Source: Bin87 sp034420475 (GTDB lineage Bacteria; Chloroflexota; Dehalococcoidia; Lucifugimonadales; UBA3495). From it: 54,032 bases of DNA. The stretch is taken from contig DAOULH010000028.1 in assembly GCA_034420475.1 (NCBI GenBank), positions 1-54,032 on the forward strand, read 5' to 3'. The notes beneath the pieces are model-generated. The model saw only the letters and a program-made list of their open reading frames with translations. It ran no database searches and was not told the origin of the DNA. A program made the position numbers and the translations under genes. Below are positions 7,522 through 16,229 of this stretch, one piece after another (the first letter of the stretch is position 1; the number at the start of each line of letters is the position of its first letter).

Positions 7522-8796
7522 ATGGCTACCACCCGTTCCCGCCGCCTGGCCCGCTCGGTGTCCATCGTCGGCGCCGGCCTGTCACAGTTCGGGGCCTATC
7601 CGGACAAGACCAGCCGCGACTTGTTCGTCGAGGCTTTCCACGATATGCAGGACAATATCGACACGGGAATCTCAGCCCAGGACATCGAGGCCGGCTACCT
7701 GGGCAACTACTCGGCCGACCTGTTTGAGCACCAGGGCCACACGGCGCCCATCATGGCCGACTGGCTGGGCATGACGCCCACGCCGATGACGCGCATCGAG
7801 AACGCCTGCGCCAGCAGCGGCAGCGCCCTCCGCGAAGGCGTGATGGCCATCGCCAGCGGCATGTACGACGTGGTCCTGGTGGGCGGCGTGGAAAAGATGA
7901 CCTCGCTGCCGACCGAAGGCGTCACCGACGTGCTCGCCTCCGCCGCGGACGGGCTGTACGAAGTTCCTGCCGGCCTCACTTTCCCCGGCATCTTCGGCGC
8001 CATCGCCAAGGCGCACATGGACCGGTACGAGACCAACCTGAACCACCTGCTCAAGGTGGGGGTCAAAAACCACGAGAACGGCAAGCTGAACCCCAAAGCC
8101 CAGTTCCAGGTCACCGTCAGGGACATGATGGACCGGCGCAAGGCCCGGGCCGAACAGCGCGGCGAGCCCGTTCCCGATTGGGACGACGAGCTGGACTTCC
8201 TGAACGATGCCCGCGCCAACCCGTGGATCGCGTGGCCGCTGCGCCTCTACGACTGCGCGCCAATTACCGACGGCGCGTCCTGTGTCCTGCTGGTCGCCAG
8301 CGAACTGGCGAACCAGTTCACCGACAAGCCGGTGCATATCGCCGGCATCGGCCAGGCCACCGGCCGCCCGCTGCACGACGCCGACGAGCTCACCTCCCTG
8401 TCGGCGGCGAAGATCGCGTCGGCGCAGGCCTACGAGATGGCCGGCATCGGACCCCAGCAGGTTGGGGTTGCCGAGGTGCATGACTGTTTCACCATCGCCG
8501 AGATCGTCGCCAGCGAGGACCTGGGCTTCTTCGCGCCCGGCGAGGGTCCCCACGCGGTGGACGAGGGACGCACCGCCCGCACCGGTGATCGGCCCATCAA
8601 CACCAGCGGCGGCCTGAAAGCCAAGGGCCACCCCGTGGGCGCCAGCGGCGTGGCGCAGGTCATCGAGATTTACAAGCAACTGCGCGGCGAGGCCGGTGAT
8701 CGGCAGTTGGGCGATTCCAACCTGGAGTTCGGGCTGACGCACAACGTGGGCGGCACCGGCGGCACCTGTGTCGTCAACGTGCTGCAGCGCGGCTAG
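7522..8796 (+). CDS. Thiolase-family protein (SCP-x/lipid-transfer thiolase type)
   Basis: 424 residues. Nucleophilic Cys96 in NACASSGSALREG, histidine in EVHDCFTIAEI, and the C-terminal GGLKAKGHPVGASG and NVGGTGGTC segments. These are the marks of the SCP-x-like subfamily rather than biosynthetic thiolases. It would cleave or form 3-ketoacyl-CoA, possibly on bulky side chains. GAGGAG lies upstream of the ATG. The DUF35 OB-fold gene follows after 11 bp; thiolase-DUF35 pairs are known to form complexes such as those in steroid side-chain degradation. Confidence 0.9.
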   Translation: MATTRSRRLARSVSIVGAGLSQFGAYPDKTSRDLFVEAFHDMQDNIDTGISAQDIEAGYLGNYSADLFEHQGHTAPIMADWLGMTPTPMTRIENACASSGSALREGVMAIASGMYDVVLVGGVEKMTSLPTEGVTDVLASAADGLYEVPAGLTFPGIFGAIAKAHMDRYETNLNHLLKVGVKNHENGKLNPKAQFQVTVRDMMDRRKARAEQRGEPVPDWDDELDFLNDARANPWIAWPLRLYDCAPITDGASCVLLVASELANQFTDKPVHIAGIGQATGRPLHDADELTSLSAAKIASAQAYEMAGIGPQQVGVAEVHDCFTIAEIVASEDLGFFAPGEGPHAVDEGRTARTGDRPINTSGGLKAKGHPVGASGVAQVIEIYKQLRGEAGDRQLGDSNLEFGLTHNVGGTGGTCVVNVLQRG

Positions 8797-8807
8797 GAGG
8801 TCTCTTA

Positions 8808-9227
8808 ATGACCACTGAAGCCGAAAGCCGTCCGTTCAACTCCGCGTCGTTCTACGCTTTCCTGCGGGAAGGTCGGTTCATGGGTGTCCGCTGCCGCGAA
8901 AACGGCAACGTTTATGCTGAAGCGCGGCCCATCGACCCGGTGAGCCACAGCCGCGACATGGAATGGCACGAACTCAGCGGCCGCGCCACGCTGAGCACGT
9001 TCACTTGCATTTCGGTCGCGCCGGCCTCCCTGGAAGCCAAGGGGTTCGGTCGCAACAACCCGTACTGCACCGGCATCGTCACGCTGGAGGAGGGGCCGCG
9101 CATTTCGGCTCGCATCGCCGGCGTGGACGCGGCCAACCCGCAGAACATCCGGACCGGCATGGCGCTGGAAATCGACCTGTCAGAGATTGACCCGGACGAG
9201 CCCGGCCTGGTATTTCGGCCGGCGTAA
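8808..9227 (+). CDS. DUF35-type OB-fold partner of the thiolase, zinc ribbon degenerate
   Basis: 139 residues. The arrangement is a short N-terminal hook (RPFNSASFYAFLREGRFMGVRC) followed by an OB-fold (LSTFTCISVAPASLEAKGFGRNNPYCTGIVTLEEGPRIS would be its core). Standard members carry a four-Cys rubredoxin-like zinc ribbon after the hook; here RCRENGNVYAEARP keeps one Cys, so zinc binding is unlikely. It is co-directional with the thiolase, with GGAGG just before the ATG, and probably acts as its structural or CoA-channelling subunit. Confidence 0.8.
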   Translation: MTTEAESRPFNSASFYAFLREGRFMGVRCRENGNVYAEARPIDPVSHSRDMEWHELSGRATLSTFTCISVAPASLEAKGFGRNNPYCTGIVTLEEGPRISARIAGVDAANPQNIRTGMALEIDLSEIDPDEPGLVFRPA

Positions 9228-9286
9228 CGCCTTCACCGTCCGCGCGCCTTCCCCTGCGGATTGGCGCCGGGAGCGTCCGGAATAAA

Positions 9287-9326
9287 ACCGCCCCACTGGT
9301 GTGGGGCGGTTGTTCTTTCCGTTTTT
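9287..9326 (+). terminator. Bidirectional intrinsic terminator
   Basis: A perfect 10-bp stem (9287-9296 with 9301-9310, sequence accgccccac) closes a 4-nt loop. A T-rich tract follows on the plus strand, and on the minus strand the stem is followed by TTTTATT. It separates the convergent DUF35 and HicB-like genes. Confidence 0.85.
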
Positions 9327-9339
9327 GCCGTGACGCCGT

Positions 9340-9816
9340 TCAGGTGAGGCCGGCGTCTTTGCATATGTTGCAGGTCTTGTCGTACCACACGTAGGCGGAA
9401 TTGGGTTCGTGGAAAACCTCGAACTGGGTTACGCTCCGGTATTTCCGGCAATTGAAGCACAGTTCCGTATGGGTGGGATCCAGCTGTGCGGGGATGCCCT
9501 TCTCGGTGCTGACGTAGGTTTTGCGAATCTGACGATTGGAAAATGGCAGACGCTGCAGGAAGCGCTCTTCAAATTTCAGCTTCCGCACCTGGCCGCCAGG
9601 CATTGGGCGGAACATCAACGTCTGCTCGTCATCGGGCTGGCGCTCATGGATGAAATCGATATAGTCCCCCAGGCGCTGGTGCATCTTCCCGACGACTTCT
9701 TCGTAGGTATCCCCGATGGCAGGAATATCCACTTCGACACAGAACCCCTCCCACGTCTCGGGGTTGGTCTGAGTTTTCTTGATGTAGCAAGTCAGCTGTC
9801 GCGGTGTAGTGTTCAC
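9340..9816 (-). CDS. HicB-like domain fused to a four-cysteine zinc ribbon, hypothetical
   Basis: 158 residues. Residues 8-58 resemble the partially degraded RNase-H-like HicB fold (GFCVEVDIPAIGDTYEEVVGKM). The C-terminal part has C120-x2-C123 and C149-x2-C152, a likely zinc ribbon. No HicA toxin lies next to it; both neighbours are unrelated. It may be a DNA-binding or sensor protein derived from an orphan HicB antitoxin. The stop is just after the shared terminator. Confidence 0.6.
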   Translation of the reverse strand: MNTTPRQLTCYIKKTQTNPETWEGFCVEVDIPAIGDTYEEVVGKMHQRLGDYIDFIHERQPDDEQTLMFRPMPGGQVRKLKFEERFLQRLPFSNRQIRKTYVSTEKGIPAQLDPTHTELCFNCRKYRSVTQFEVFHEPNSAYVWYDKTCNICKDAGLT

Positions 9817-9894
9817 AATACTCCAGGGCGATGCGCTGCCGCATCGCCCTCCTCATTTGACAATCGGAGCCGGAAGAGTTGTTCAGCTTCCGAC

Positions 9895-10320
9895 CTAGTC
9901 AAGACCGCGCGTGCCCACCCATCCGGTTTCCGAAACGTCGATCATTTCGCCGTTGGGGCCCTCGTATTTGGTCTCCACGTTCTGCGTGCGCGGGCCGGTC
10001 ATGCCGGCGTGCAGGGCGTGGTTCACCTCATCCATGGGCTGGGAGTTGGCGGCGGACAGGCGCGCCTCGGTCTCTTCAAGGCTTTCGACCTCGAAGCCGA
10101 TGTGGTGGATGCCCTCCCAGTCCTTGCCGCGCTCGCCGGCCACCGCGTCGTTCTGGAAGTCCAGGATGGCCATGTTGACGTTCCCGTCACTGAGCATGTA
10201 GCCATTGGCGTTGTCGCTCTGCAGCCTGGCAACCTCGCGAAGGCCAAAAACTTCCTGGTAGAACTTGGCAGTCTTTTCCGCGTCGTTGGTTGCGATTGCG
10301 ATGTGCTTGATCTGAGGCAT
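9895..10320 (-). CDS. VOC-family protein (glyoxalase/methylmalonyl-CoA epimerase-like)
   Basis: 141 residues from ATG 10320, supported by GGAGGG just upstream; a longer in-frame start at 10374 lacks such a site. Two paired modules: IKHIAIATNDAEKTAKFYQ and GIHHIGFEVESLEETEARL, with a closing EGPNGEMIDVSE that supplies the glutamate ligand typical of this fold. Metal ligands H, H and E appear present. Substrate unknown. Monocistronic on the minus strand. Confidence 0.85.
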   Translation of the reverse strand: MPQIKHIAIATNDAEKTAKFYQEVFGLREVARLQSDNANGYMLSDGNVNMAILDFQNDAVAGERGKDWEGIHHIGFEVESLEETEARLSAANSQPMDEVNHALHAGMTGPRTQNVETKYEGPNGEMIDVSETGWVGTRGLD

Positions 10321-10435
10321 TTCAACCCTCCACGTTGGATTTCCGCCCGTAGGTCTGACGGTTTCTCCCCTCAAACAGGTAAGCGCAACGATACCATTTT
10401 TGCGTCCCAGGGGCTAGTGCCGATTGGCGCCGCTC

Positions 10436-10603
10436 CAGGGTCTTTCCAAAGTCATCGTCAGAATCAGGATTTGCCGGATTCAGGGATTGTCAAGATAGAG
10501 CAGATGGCGCTGAGTATGACCACAATCCTGAAAAATCCGATAATCCTGTGAATCCTGATCCTGACGATTGATTGCCGCCAGTAAGGGCTTTGGAAAGGCC
10601 CTG
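10436..10603. repeat. Imperfect palindromic intergenic repeat, family A copy 1
   Basis: Outer arms 10436-10451 and 10588-10603 pair at 15 of 16 positions; inner arms 10454-10471 and 10551-10568 at 17 of 18. Inner arm reads GTCAGAATCAGGATT. The same inner and outer layout recurs at 14790-14931, and the inner arm at 51061-51321. No coding frame is evident here. The rest of the 10321-10780 gap contains only the possible purA promoter. Confidence 0.85.
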
Positions 10604-10662
10604 ACCCCTCAGCGGAACGCGACACGAGGCGGGTCAGTGTGTCGTCTCGTATCGGTTTCTGC

Positions 10663-10668
10663 TATACT
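10663..10668 (+). promoter_or_regulatory. Possible -10 element upstream of purA
   Basis: TATACT lies 112 bp before the purA start. The same hexamer occurs in the Fur-type and 45.0-kb promoters, but the -35 here is poor. A GC-rich potential hairpin and GCGATTTTT lie between it and the gene, so attenuation is possible but unproven. Confidence 0.3.
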
Positions 10669-10780
10669 TGCGCTCCAACCGACGAACGCCATCGCACAAA
10701 GATAGCCATGCCGCCGCCGGCAGCCGCCTGCGGGGGCGATTTTTCGGTTTACTTTCTAAACTATCCGGGAGTACAGGACA

Positions 10781-12070
10781 ATGCCGGCTTACGCCGTAAT
10801 CGGGGGACAGTGGGGCGACGAGGGCAAGGGCAAAGTTATTGACTACCTTGCCGGCCAATCCGATTGCGTCGTGCGCTACGCCGGCGGCAACAACGCCGGT
10901 CATACGGTGGTCAACGAGCGCGGCGAATTCCAGCTGCACCTGGTTCCCTCCGGCATCTGCTGGCCCGGCGTAACCGGCATCATCGGCAACGGCGTGGTCG
11001 TCAATCCCGAAGTGCTGCTGGGAGAGATCTCCGGCCTGGAGAAGCAGGGCATCGACACCAGCCTTTTGTTCGTCAGCGACCGCGCCCACGTCATCATGCC
11101 CTATCACATCCTCCTGGATGAGCTTCAGGAGGAGGCCCGGGGCCGCGGCGCCATCGGCACCACCGGACAAGGCATCGGCCCGGCCTACGTGGACAAAGCA
11201 TCCCGCGACGGCATCCGCGTGGGCGACCTGCTGGACACCACCGAGCAGTTGCCCGACCGGGTGCAGGCCACCGTAGCAATGAAGAACCGGGTCATCACCG
11301 GCGTGTACGGCGGCGAGCCGGTGGACGCCGACGAGATACTGGAACTCTGCCGCCGGTGGGGGGAGCGGCTGCGGCCGATGGTCCGTTCCACCGAACAGAT
11401 GGTGCAGGACCTGCTGGAGCAGGGCAAGCGGGTACTGCTGGAGGGCGCGCAGGGGACGCTCCTGGACGTTGATCACGGCTCGTATCCCTATGTAACGTCA
11501 TCATCGCCATCCATCGGCGGCGCGATCACGGGCCTGGGGATCAACCCCCAGTCCATCGAGGGTGTGGTCGGCGTGTTCAAGGCCTATTCCACCCGCGTCG
11601 GCGGGGGGCCAATGCCCACCGAGATGCATGACCAGGCCGGCGAGGACTTGCGGGAGAAAGCCCACGAATATGGCACCACCACGGGCCGCGCCCGGAGAGT
11701 GGGTTGGTTCGACGCCGTGGCCGCCCGCTACAGCCGTCAGATCAACGGTTTCACCGGCATAGTGCTCACCCGCCTGGACATCCTGGACGGCATGCCCGAC
11801 GTGAAAATCTGCATCGGCTACCGCGCCGACGGAAAGGACCTGGACCGCTTCCCGGCCAATACCACCCTTCTGGAACGTTGCGAGCCCGTCTATGAAAAGA
11901 TGCCCGGGTGGATGGAACCCACGGCCAGCGCGACGCGCACGGAACAGCTGCCGGCCAACGCCCTGGCGTACGTGAAGCGCATCGAGTCTCTCGTGGGGTG
12001 CGATGCCCAGATCATTTCCACCGGTCCCAGCCGCGAAGAAACCATAGCGATTGAACAAATCATCCGGTAG
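10781..12070 (+). CDS. purA: Adenylosuccinate synthetase
   Basis: 429 residues, full length for the family. It makes adenylosuccinate from IMP, aspartate and GTP in AMP synthesis. Signature GGQWGDEGKGK at residues 8-18 with catalytic D13, and NNAGHTVV with H41, at the same positions as well-studied PurA proteins. Further IMP/GTP-site motifs: GTTGQGIGPAYVDKASR, YGTTTGRARRVGWFD, and LTRLDILDG. Single gene; no purine genes adjacent. Confidence 0.98.
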   Translation: MPAYAVIGGQWGDEGKGKVIDYLAGQSDCVVRYAGGNNAGHTVVNERGEFQLHLVPSGICWPGVTGIIGNGVVVNPEVLLGEISGLEKQGIDTSLLFVSDRAHVIMPYHILLDELQEEARGRGAIGTTGQGIGPAYVDKASRDGIRVGDLLDTTEQLPDRVQATVAMKNRVITGVYGGEPVDADEILELCRRWGERLRPMVRSTEQMVQDLLEQGKRVLLEGAQGTLLDVDHGSYPYVTSSSPSIGGAITGLGINPQSIEGVVGVFKAYSTRVGGGPMPTEMHDQAGEDLREKAHEYGTTTGRARRVGWFDAVAARYSRQINGFTGIVLTRLDILDGMPDVKICIGYRADGKDLDRFPANTTLLERCEPVYEKMPGWMEPTASATRTEQLPANALAYVKRIESLVGCDAQIISTGPSREETIAIEQIIR

Positions 12071-12155
12071 CGCATTTAACATTTCCGTAATATCATTGCT
12101 TCCGCAGCGTCGCCTGATTGAACCGGCGAAATAACTTGCTGCGGGGGAGAATGTT

Positions 12156-12623
12156 ATGGCCACAAATAACACGACCCAGGCGGATACGTCCATCTTTGGC
12201 CGTATCTTCGTGCGGTTCACCGACGAGTTCTACCTGCTGTTCAGGCTCATTTTTGCCTTCATCGTGTCGCTTCACGGAGCGCAGAAAGCGTTTCAGATGT
12301 GGGGCTTCCCGCCTCCCGGCAGCGGCCCGCCGGACATCGTATACGTAGCCGGTTGGATCGAGATCATATCGGCTTTGCTCATCGGCTTCGGCGTGTTGAC
12401 CCGATTGGGCGCCGGCGCGCTGTGCGTCACCATGGTGATCGCATACTTCATGATGCACTTCCCCAATGGCATTGCACCCCACATCTTCCCGGCAGAAGGC
12501 GGATTCGTGGCCACTGGCGGCGAGGTCCCGATCCTCTGGTTCGCCATCGCCGGCATCATCGGCATCATGGGCAGCCGGAAGTACGGACTGGAACGGCTGA
12601 TCCTCAAGAAGGAAATCCTTTAG
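12156..12623 (+). CDS. DoxX-family membrane protein
   Basis: 155 residues with four predicted membrane helices (FYLLFRLIFAFIVSLHGAQKAF; VAGWIEIISALLIGFGVLTRL; ALCVTMVIAYFMMHF; VPILWFAIAGIIGIMGS). The HGAQKAF and GWIE...G..TR patterns are typical of DoxX/SURF4-like proteins, often linked to thiosulfate or redox homeostasis. GGGGGAG lies before the ATG. It stands alone after purA. Confidence 0.85.
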   Translation: MATNNTTQADTSIFGRIFVRFTDEFYLLFRLIFAFIVSLHGAQKAFQMWGFPPPGSGPPDIVYVAGWIEIISALLIGFGVLTRLGAGALCVTMVIAYFMMHFPNGIAPHIFPAEGGFVATGGEVPILWFAIAGIIGIMGSRKYGLERLILKKEIL

Positions 12624-12698
12624 AGGCATCGCAACACTCAACCAAACTCACACCGACCGCCCGGCGTCCCCCGCGATGCCGGGCAAAGAGTAGTCATC

Positions 12699-12929
12699 AT
12701 GCAGCAACAAGCAGCGCGCTTCGGCATCTACTTCAACTCCTCCCAGAACCAGGTGGTGCGGATCAATTCGCCCTACTGGTTCCCGCCCGAACCGGAGTGG
12801 CAGAAAGTAACCGGCGAGGTCAACGCCACCCTGCTGGACCTGCGGCGGATGATCGGAGAGCAAGGGCTGTCTTCAGACCCCGACGGAGTGACCTGGACCA
12901 CCCTGCCGTTGTTGGACGAAGACGACTAG
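12699..12929 (+). CDS. Small soluble hypothetical protein
   Basis: 76 residues, acidic C-terminus (LLDEDD), aromatic-rich middle (SPYWFPPEPEW). No membrane segment or known motif. It ends 6 bp before the next gene and is likely co-transcribed with it. Function unknown. Confidence 0.5.
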   Translation: MQQQAARFGIYFNSSQNQVVRINSPYWFPPEPEWQKVTGEVNATLLDLRRMIGEQGLSSDPDGVTWTTLPLLDEDD

Positions 12930-12935
12930 CCGGTC

Positions 12936-13463
12936 ATGGCCTCGGAGCCGCCGGGAGCCGCACCGGAACCGGCCCCCGAGACGTATGACTACCCCCGCCC
13001 GCCGGGATGGCGCGGGCGGATGATGGCTGCCAACCCCGAGCAGGCCCGCCGCTGGATGCAGTGGGCTTGGCTGGCAGCATTAGCTTGGTGGGTATTCAAC
13101 ACCGGCCTGTTGTTAGTGTGGCTGGTCGCATCCGTTATACCCCCCGAGGTTAGTGGAACCGAACCGGCAGACGCGCCTATCCCTGCCCGTATCGTCATAT
13201 ACCACGGGGTAGAGGGCTTCCTGATTGGGATGCTCGGGTTAGGGTTGAACTTCCGTGTGCCGCTGGCCGGCATTCTGTTGCCGGCGGTGTTCCTGATCGC
13301 CCGCGTCATCGCGATTACCAGACTGGAACCGCTACACCTTGACTTGAAAGCGCTAATGTGGGTCGTGGTTTACCTGCTGCTGCTGTTCCTGTTCCTGCGC
13401 GGAGCGCAGGGCGCTTGGACCTGGCGCTGGTTCACTCGACCGCCCATGCCGAAACGCAGATAG
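12936..13463 (+). CDS. Multi-pass membrane protein, hypothetical
   Basis: 175 residues: a Pro-rich cytosolic N-terminus (about 45 residues) then four hydrophobic segments (AWLAALAWWVFNTGLLLVWL, GVEGFLIGMLGLGL, LAGILLPAVFLIARVIAI, LMWVVVYLLLLFLFL). Ends in a basic RPPMPKRR tail. No family recognised. A hairpin follows the stop. Confidence 0.6.
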   Translation: MASEPPGAAPEPAPETYDYPRPPGWRGRMMAANPEQARRWMQWAWLAALAWWVFNTGLLLVWLVASVIPPEVSGTEPADAPIPARIVIYHGVEGFLIGMLGLGLNFRVPLAGILLPAVFLIARVIAITRLEPLHLDLKALMWVVVYLLLLFLFLRGAQGAWTWRWFTRPPMPKRR

Positions 13464-13481
13464 CAACGGGCTATCAGAAAA

Positions 13482-13510
13482 TTGGAGGCGGGTTCATGAC
13501 CCGCCCCCAA
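13482..13510. terminator. Hairpin between convergent genes
   Basis: GGCGGGT (13487-13493) pairs with ACCCGCC (13499-13505) around a 5-nt loop; TTGG/CCAA extends the stem with one mismatch. There is no run of T on the plus strand; on the minus strand AATTTT follows, so it more likely ends the 14693-13539 transcript. Confidence 0.55.
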
Positions 13511-13538
13511 TCACTCGGGTCGCTTTCCGCCATCAAGA

Positions 13539-14693
13539 TTAGCTGCCATTGAAAGCCGGCATGACGTCCTGCGCGAACCGGGACAGCTGGTCCTTGAAGA
13601 CTTCCCGGGGCATTCCCATCACCGAGCCCAGGTTCACCCGTTCGACGCCGGGATAGCGGGCCTCGTCCTCCTTGAGCGCATTGGAGATGTCGTCCGCAGA
13701 GCCGCAGAGCCACGCCCCGCTCTCCACCGCCTCTTCCAGCGTGGGAAGCTGCACGCCGCGACGCAGGCCGGGGTTGGCGACGGCTTCGATCTGGTCCTGC
13801 TCCAGGCGCATCAGGCCCAGCGGGGCGGCGAACTTCATGGCTTCCTCGAAGTAGGGCTTGGCCTCCTTGATGGCCTGCTCCCGGTTGGCGCCGATGAAGA
13901 AGCGGTAGCCCAGGGCGATGTCCTCGCCCAGTTCCAGTTCCCTGCCGTACTTCGCGGCGGCCTGCTGGTACATGGTCAGCCGCTCGTGGCGGGCCGGCTC
14001 CGGCGTATTGGCCACCATCGCCTTGATGCCGATGCGCGCCATGAAATCGACGCCCTTGGGGTTGCCGGAAACCAGGGGCTGCCAGATGTCCACCGGCTGG
14101 CGCAGGGGCCGGGGCACCAGGCTCAGCTTCTCCAGGGTATAGCCACGGTAGGGCACCCGCGCCGGTATCTGGTAGTGCTTGCCTTCGTGGGAGAAAGCTT
14201 CCTCGTTGAACGCCTTGACCATGACCTCGACCTGCTCCTCGAACAGCTCGCGGTTGGCGTCGCCGTCGAACATGGGTGAGCCAAAGGTCTCGACTTCGCG
14301 GGAGTGGTAGCCACGGCCCACGCCGAAAATGATGCGGCCGCCCGAGAGGATGTCGGCCATGGCGAAGTCCTCCGCCAGGCGCAGCGGGTGCCACATGGGC
14401 GTGATGTTGAAGCCGCAGCCGTACTTCAGCCGCTTGGTGTTGCAGGCCAGGTACAGCCCCAGCATGATCAGGTTGGGGATGCACTCGTACCCTTCCGGCT
14501 GGAAGTGGTGCTCGGCCATCCAGAACTCGTCGTAGCCGTTGTCCTCCAGGTGCCTGGAAATGTCCAGGGCCCAGTCGAAAACCTCGGCCAGTTGATCATT
14601 GGAGTACCAGCGGTCGTTGGCCGGAGTCCCCTCCAGCCCCAGGTCGTTGTCCACCACATGGCCGGCGTAGGATGCGCTAAAGCTTTTGAACAT
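13539..14693 (-). CDS. Luciferase-like (LLM class) flavin-dependent oxidoreductase
   Basis: 384 residues, TIM-barrel luciferase family. Landmarks: DISRHLEDNGYDEFWMAEHH near residue 50, IMLGLYLACNT, LRLAEDFAMADILSGGRIIFGVGRGY around 120, and C-terminal VNLGSVMGMPREVFKDQL. Members use reduced FMN or F420 to oxygenate or reduce organic compounds. Specific substrate unknown. One of three such enzymes in the window, each in a different neighbourhood. Single gene on the minus strand. Confidence 0.9.
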   Translation of the reverse strand: MFKSFSASYAGHVVDNDLGLEGTPANDRWYSNDQLAEVFDWALDISRHLEDNGYDEFWMAEHHFQPEGYECIPNLIMLGLYLACNTKRLKYGCGFNITPMWHPLRLAEDFAMADILSGGRIIFGVGRGYHSREVETFGSPMFDGDANRELFEEQVEVMVKAFNEEAFSHEGKHYQIPARVPYRGYTLEKLSLVPRPLRQPVDIWQPLVSGNPKGVDFMARIGIKAMVANTPEPARHERLTMYQQAAAKYGRELELGEDIALGYRFFIGANREQAIKEAKPYFEEAMKFAAPLGLMRLEQDQIEAVANPGLRRGVQLPTLEEAVESGAWLCGSADDISNALKEDEARYPGVERVNLGSVMGMPREVFKDQLSRFAQDVMPAFNGS

Positions 14694-14789
14694 GATTCGG
14701 TTCCCTCATTGCGATTTTCTGAACGGGAAGGTTCGACCATCAATTGTACTGCATTTCGTCGCATGGCAGACGCCGCCGCCCGTGATGCC

Positions 14790-14931
14790 GGGGCTTGTGC
14801 AAAGCCCATCCCGGCGGCAGCTGTCAGAATCAGGATTGCCAAGATTAGAGGATTTTCGGGATTCATGAACATCCTGAACATCTCAAAATCCCGGCAAATC
14901 CTGATTCTGACGATGACTTTGCACAAGCCCT
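14790..14931. repeat. Imperfect palindromic intergenic repeat, family A copy 2
   Basis: Outer arms (ggggcttgtgcaaag at 14790-14804 with its complement at 14918-14931) and inner arms (14822-14837 with 14896-14911, TGTCAGAATCAGGATT type). Shares CAAAGTCATCGTCAGAATC layout with copy 1. It sits in the divergent gap between the flavin oxidoreductase and the alcohol dehydrogenase; nothing else is seen in that gap. Confidence 0.85.
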
Positions 14932-15047
14932 GTGGCTCGCGATGCCTTTGTTGACGCTCGCCGGCGCCCGATGCTAACCTGCCGCCACGGTCGCCGGCAT
15001 CCCGGTTATTCAAGGGCCCGGCGCAGCCGCCATCGGAGGGAATTGAA

Positions 15048-16139
15048 ATGAAGGCAGCAGTTTTGCGCGAAGTAAATCAGCCGGTAGTCATCGAGGACGT
15101 GCAGGTCGATGCCCCGGCCCCCCGAGAAGTCCTGGTGCGAACCGGCGCGTCCGGCGTGTGCCATAGCGACCTCCACTTCGTCGAGGGACTCTACACCACG
15201 CCCATGCCCTGCATCCTCGGCCACGAGGCCGCCGGCGTCGTCGAGGCTGTGGGAGAGCAGGTCAGTTACGTCCGGCCGGGCGACTCGGTGATCTCGTGCC
15301 TCTCGGTGTTCTGCGGGACTTGCGAATTCTGCACCCGGGGCCAGCCCTACCTGTGCGACCGCACGGCGGTAACGCGCCGGCGCGACGACCCGCCTCGCCT
15401 GCGCCGGGACGGCGAGGCCATCACGCAGTTCGCCCAGTTGGGTTCCTACGCCGCCGAGATGCTGGTCCACGAGAACGCGCTGGTCAAGGTGGACGACGAT
15501 ATTCCCTTCCCGCAGTTGGCCCTCATCGGGTGCGGCGCGACCACCGGCCTGGGCGCGGTGCTGAACACCGCCCGCGTTGAGCCGGGAAGCACCGTGGCCG
15601 TGGTCGGCTGCGGCGGCATCGGCATTCACTGCGTGCAGGCGGCCGCGCTGGCCGGCGCCTTGCGCATCATCGCCATCGACACCACCGAGGACAAGCTCGG
15701 CCTGGCCCGCGAGTTCGGCGCCACCGACGTCATCGACGCCACGGCCGGCAACGTCGCGGAACGCATCATCGACCTCACCGACGGCGGCGTTGACTACTCC
15801 TTCGAGGCCATCGGACTGAAACAGACCGCCGAGGACTGCTACAACATGCTCCGGCCCGGCGGCATGGCCACCATCATCGGCATGGTGCCCGAGGGCGTGA
15901 AGATCGAGCTGGACGCCGGCAACTTCCTGCGCCGGGGCCGCGCGATCCAGGGCTGCACCATGGGCTCCAACCGCTTCCGCACCGACATGCCCCGCTACAT
16001 CGAGTTCTACAAGCAGGGCCGGCTCAAGCTGGACGAGCTGGTAACCCAGGAGTTGGCGCTGTCGGAGATCAACAAGGCATTCGCGGACATGAAGGCCCAG
16101 AGCGTCCGCCGCAGCGTCATCACCGATTTCGATAACTAG
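15048..16139 (+). CDS. Zinc-dependent alcohol dehydrogenase (MDR family, class III-like)
   Basis: 363 residues. Catalytic zinc ligands Cys38 (GVCHSDLH), His59-Glu60 (GHEAAGVVE) and a later Cys in IGCGATTGLGAV. Structural zinc site Cys89, 92, 95, 103 (CGTCEFCTRGQPYLC). NAD-binding VVGCGGIGI followed by an acidic strand end (IAIDT). The GAT..GAV part is typical of long-chain/NDMA-like and class III enzymes. It oxidises alcohols or reduces aldehydes in the cytosol; substrate unknown. GGAGGG lies before the ATG. A hairpin terminator follows. Confidence 0.93.
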   Translation: MKAAVLREVNQPVVIEDVQVDAPAPREVLVRTGASGVCHSDLHFVEGLYTTPMPCILGHEAAGVVEAVGEQVSYVRPGDSVISCLSVFCGTCEFCTRGQPYLCDRTAVTRRRDDPPRLRRDGEAITQFAQLGSYAAEMLVHENALVKVDDDIPFPQLALIGCGATTGLGAVLNTARVEPGSTVAVVGCGGIGIHCVQAAALAGALRIIAIDTTEDKLGLAREFGATDVIDATAGNVAERIIDLTDGGVDYSFEAIGLKQTAEDCYNMLRPGGMATIIGMVPEGVKIELDAGNFLRRGRAIQGCTMGSNRFRTDMPRYIEFYKQGRLKLDELVTQELALSEINKAFADMKAQSVRRSVITDFDN

Positions 16140-16163
16140 ACGACGTTCCGATCTTTGGCGCAC

Positions 16164-16205
16164 GACGCCGGCGCTGCAGTTCGAGTGCCGGCGTCATCGT
16201 TTGTC
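16164..16205 (+). terminator. Intrinsic terminator after the alcohol dehydrogenase
   Basis: GACGCCGGC (16164-16172) pairs with GCCGGCGTC (16187-16195) around a 14-nt loop, followed by ATCGTTTGTCT. The T tract is imperfect. Confidence 0.6.
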
Positions 16206-16229
16206 TAATTGTCGCCCGTGGGATATGGC

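Noticed and set aside
10454..10568. Possible attC or integron-like site
   Set aside because: The palindrome recurs in unrelated gaps without nearby cassettes or an integrase and lacks the usual attC core words.
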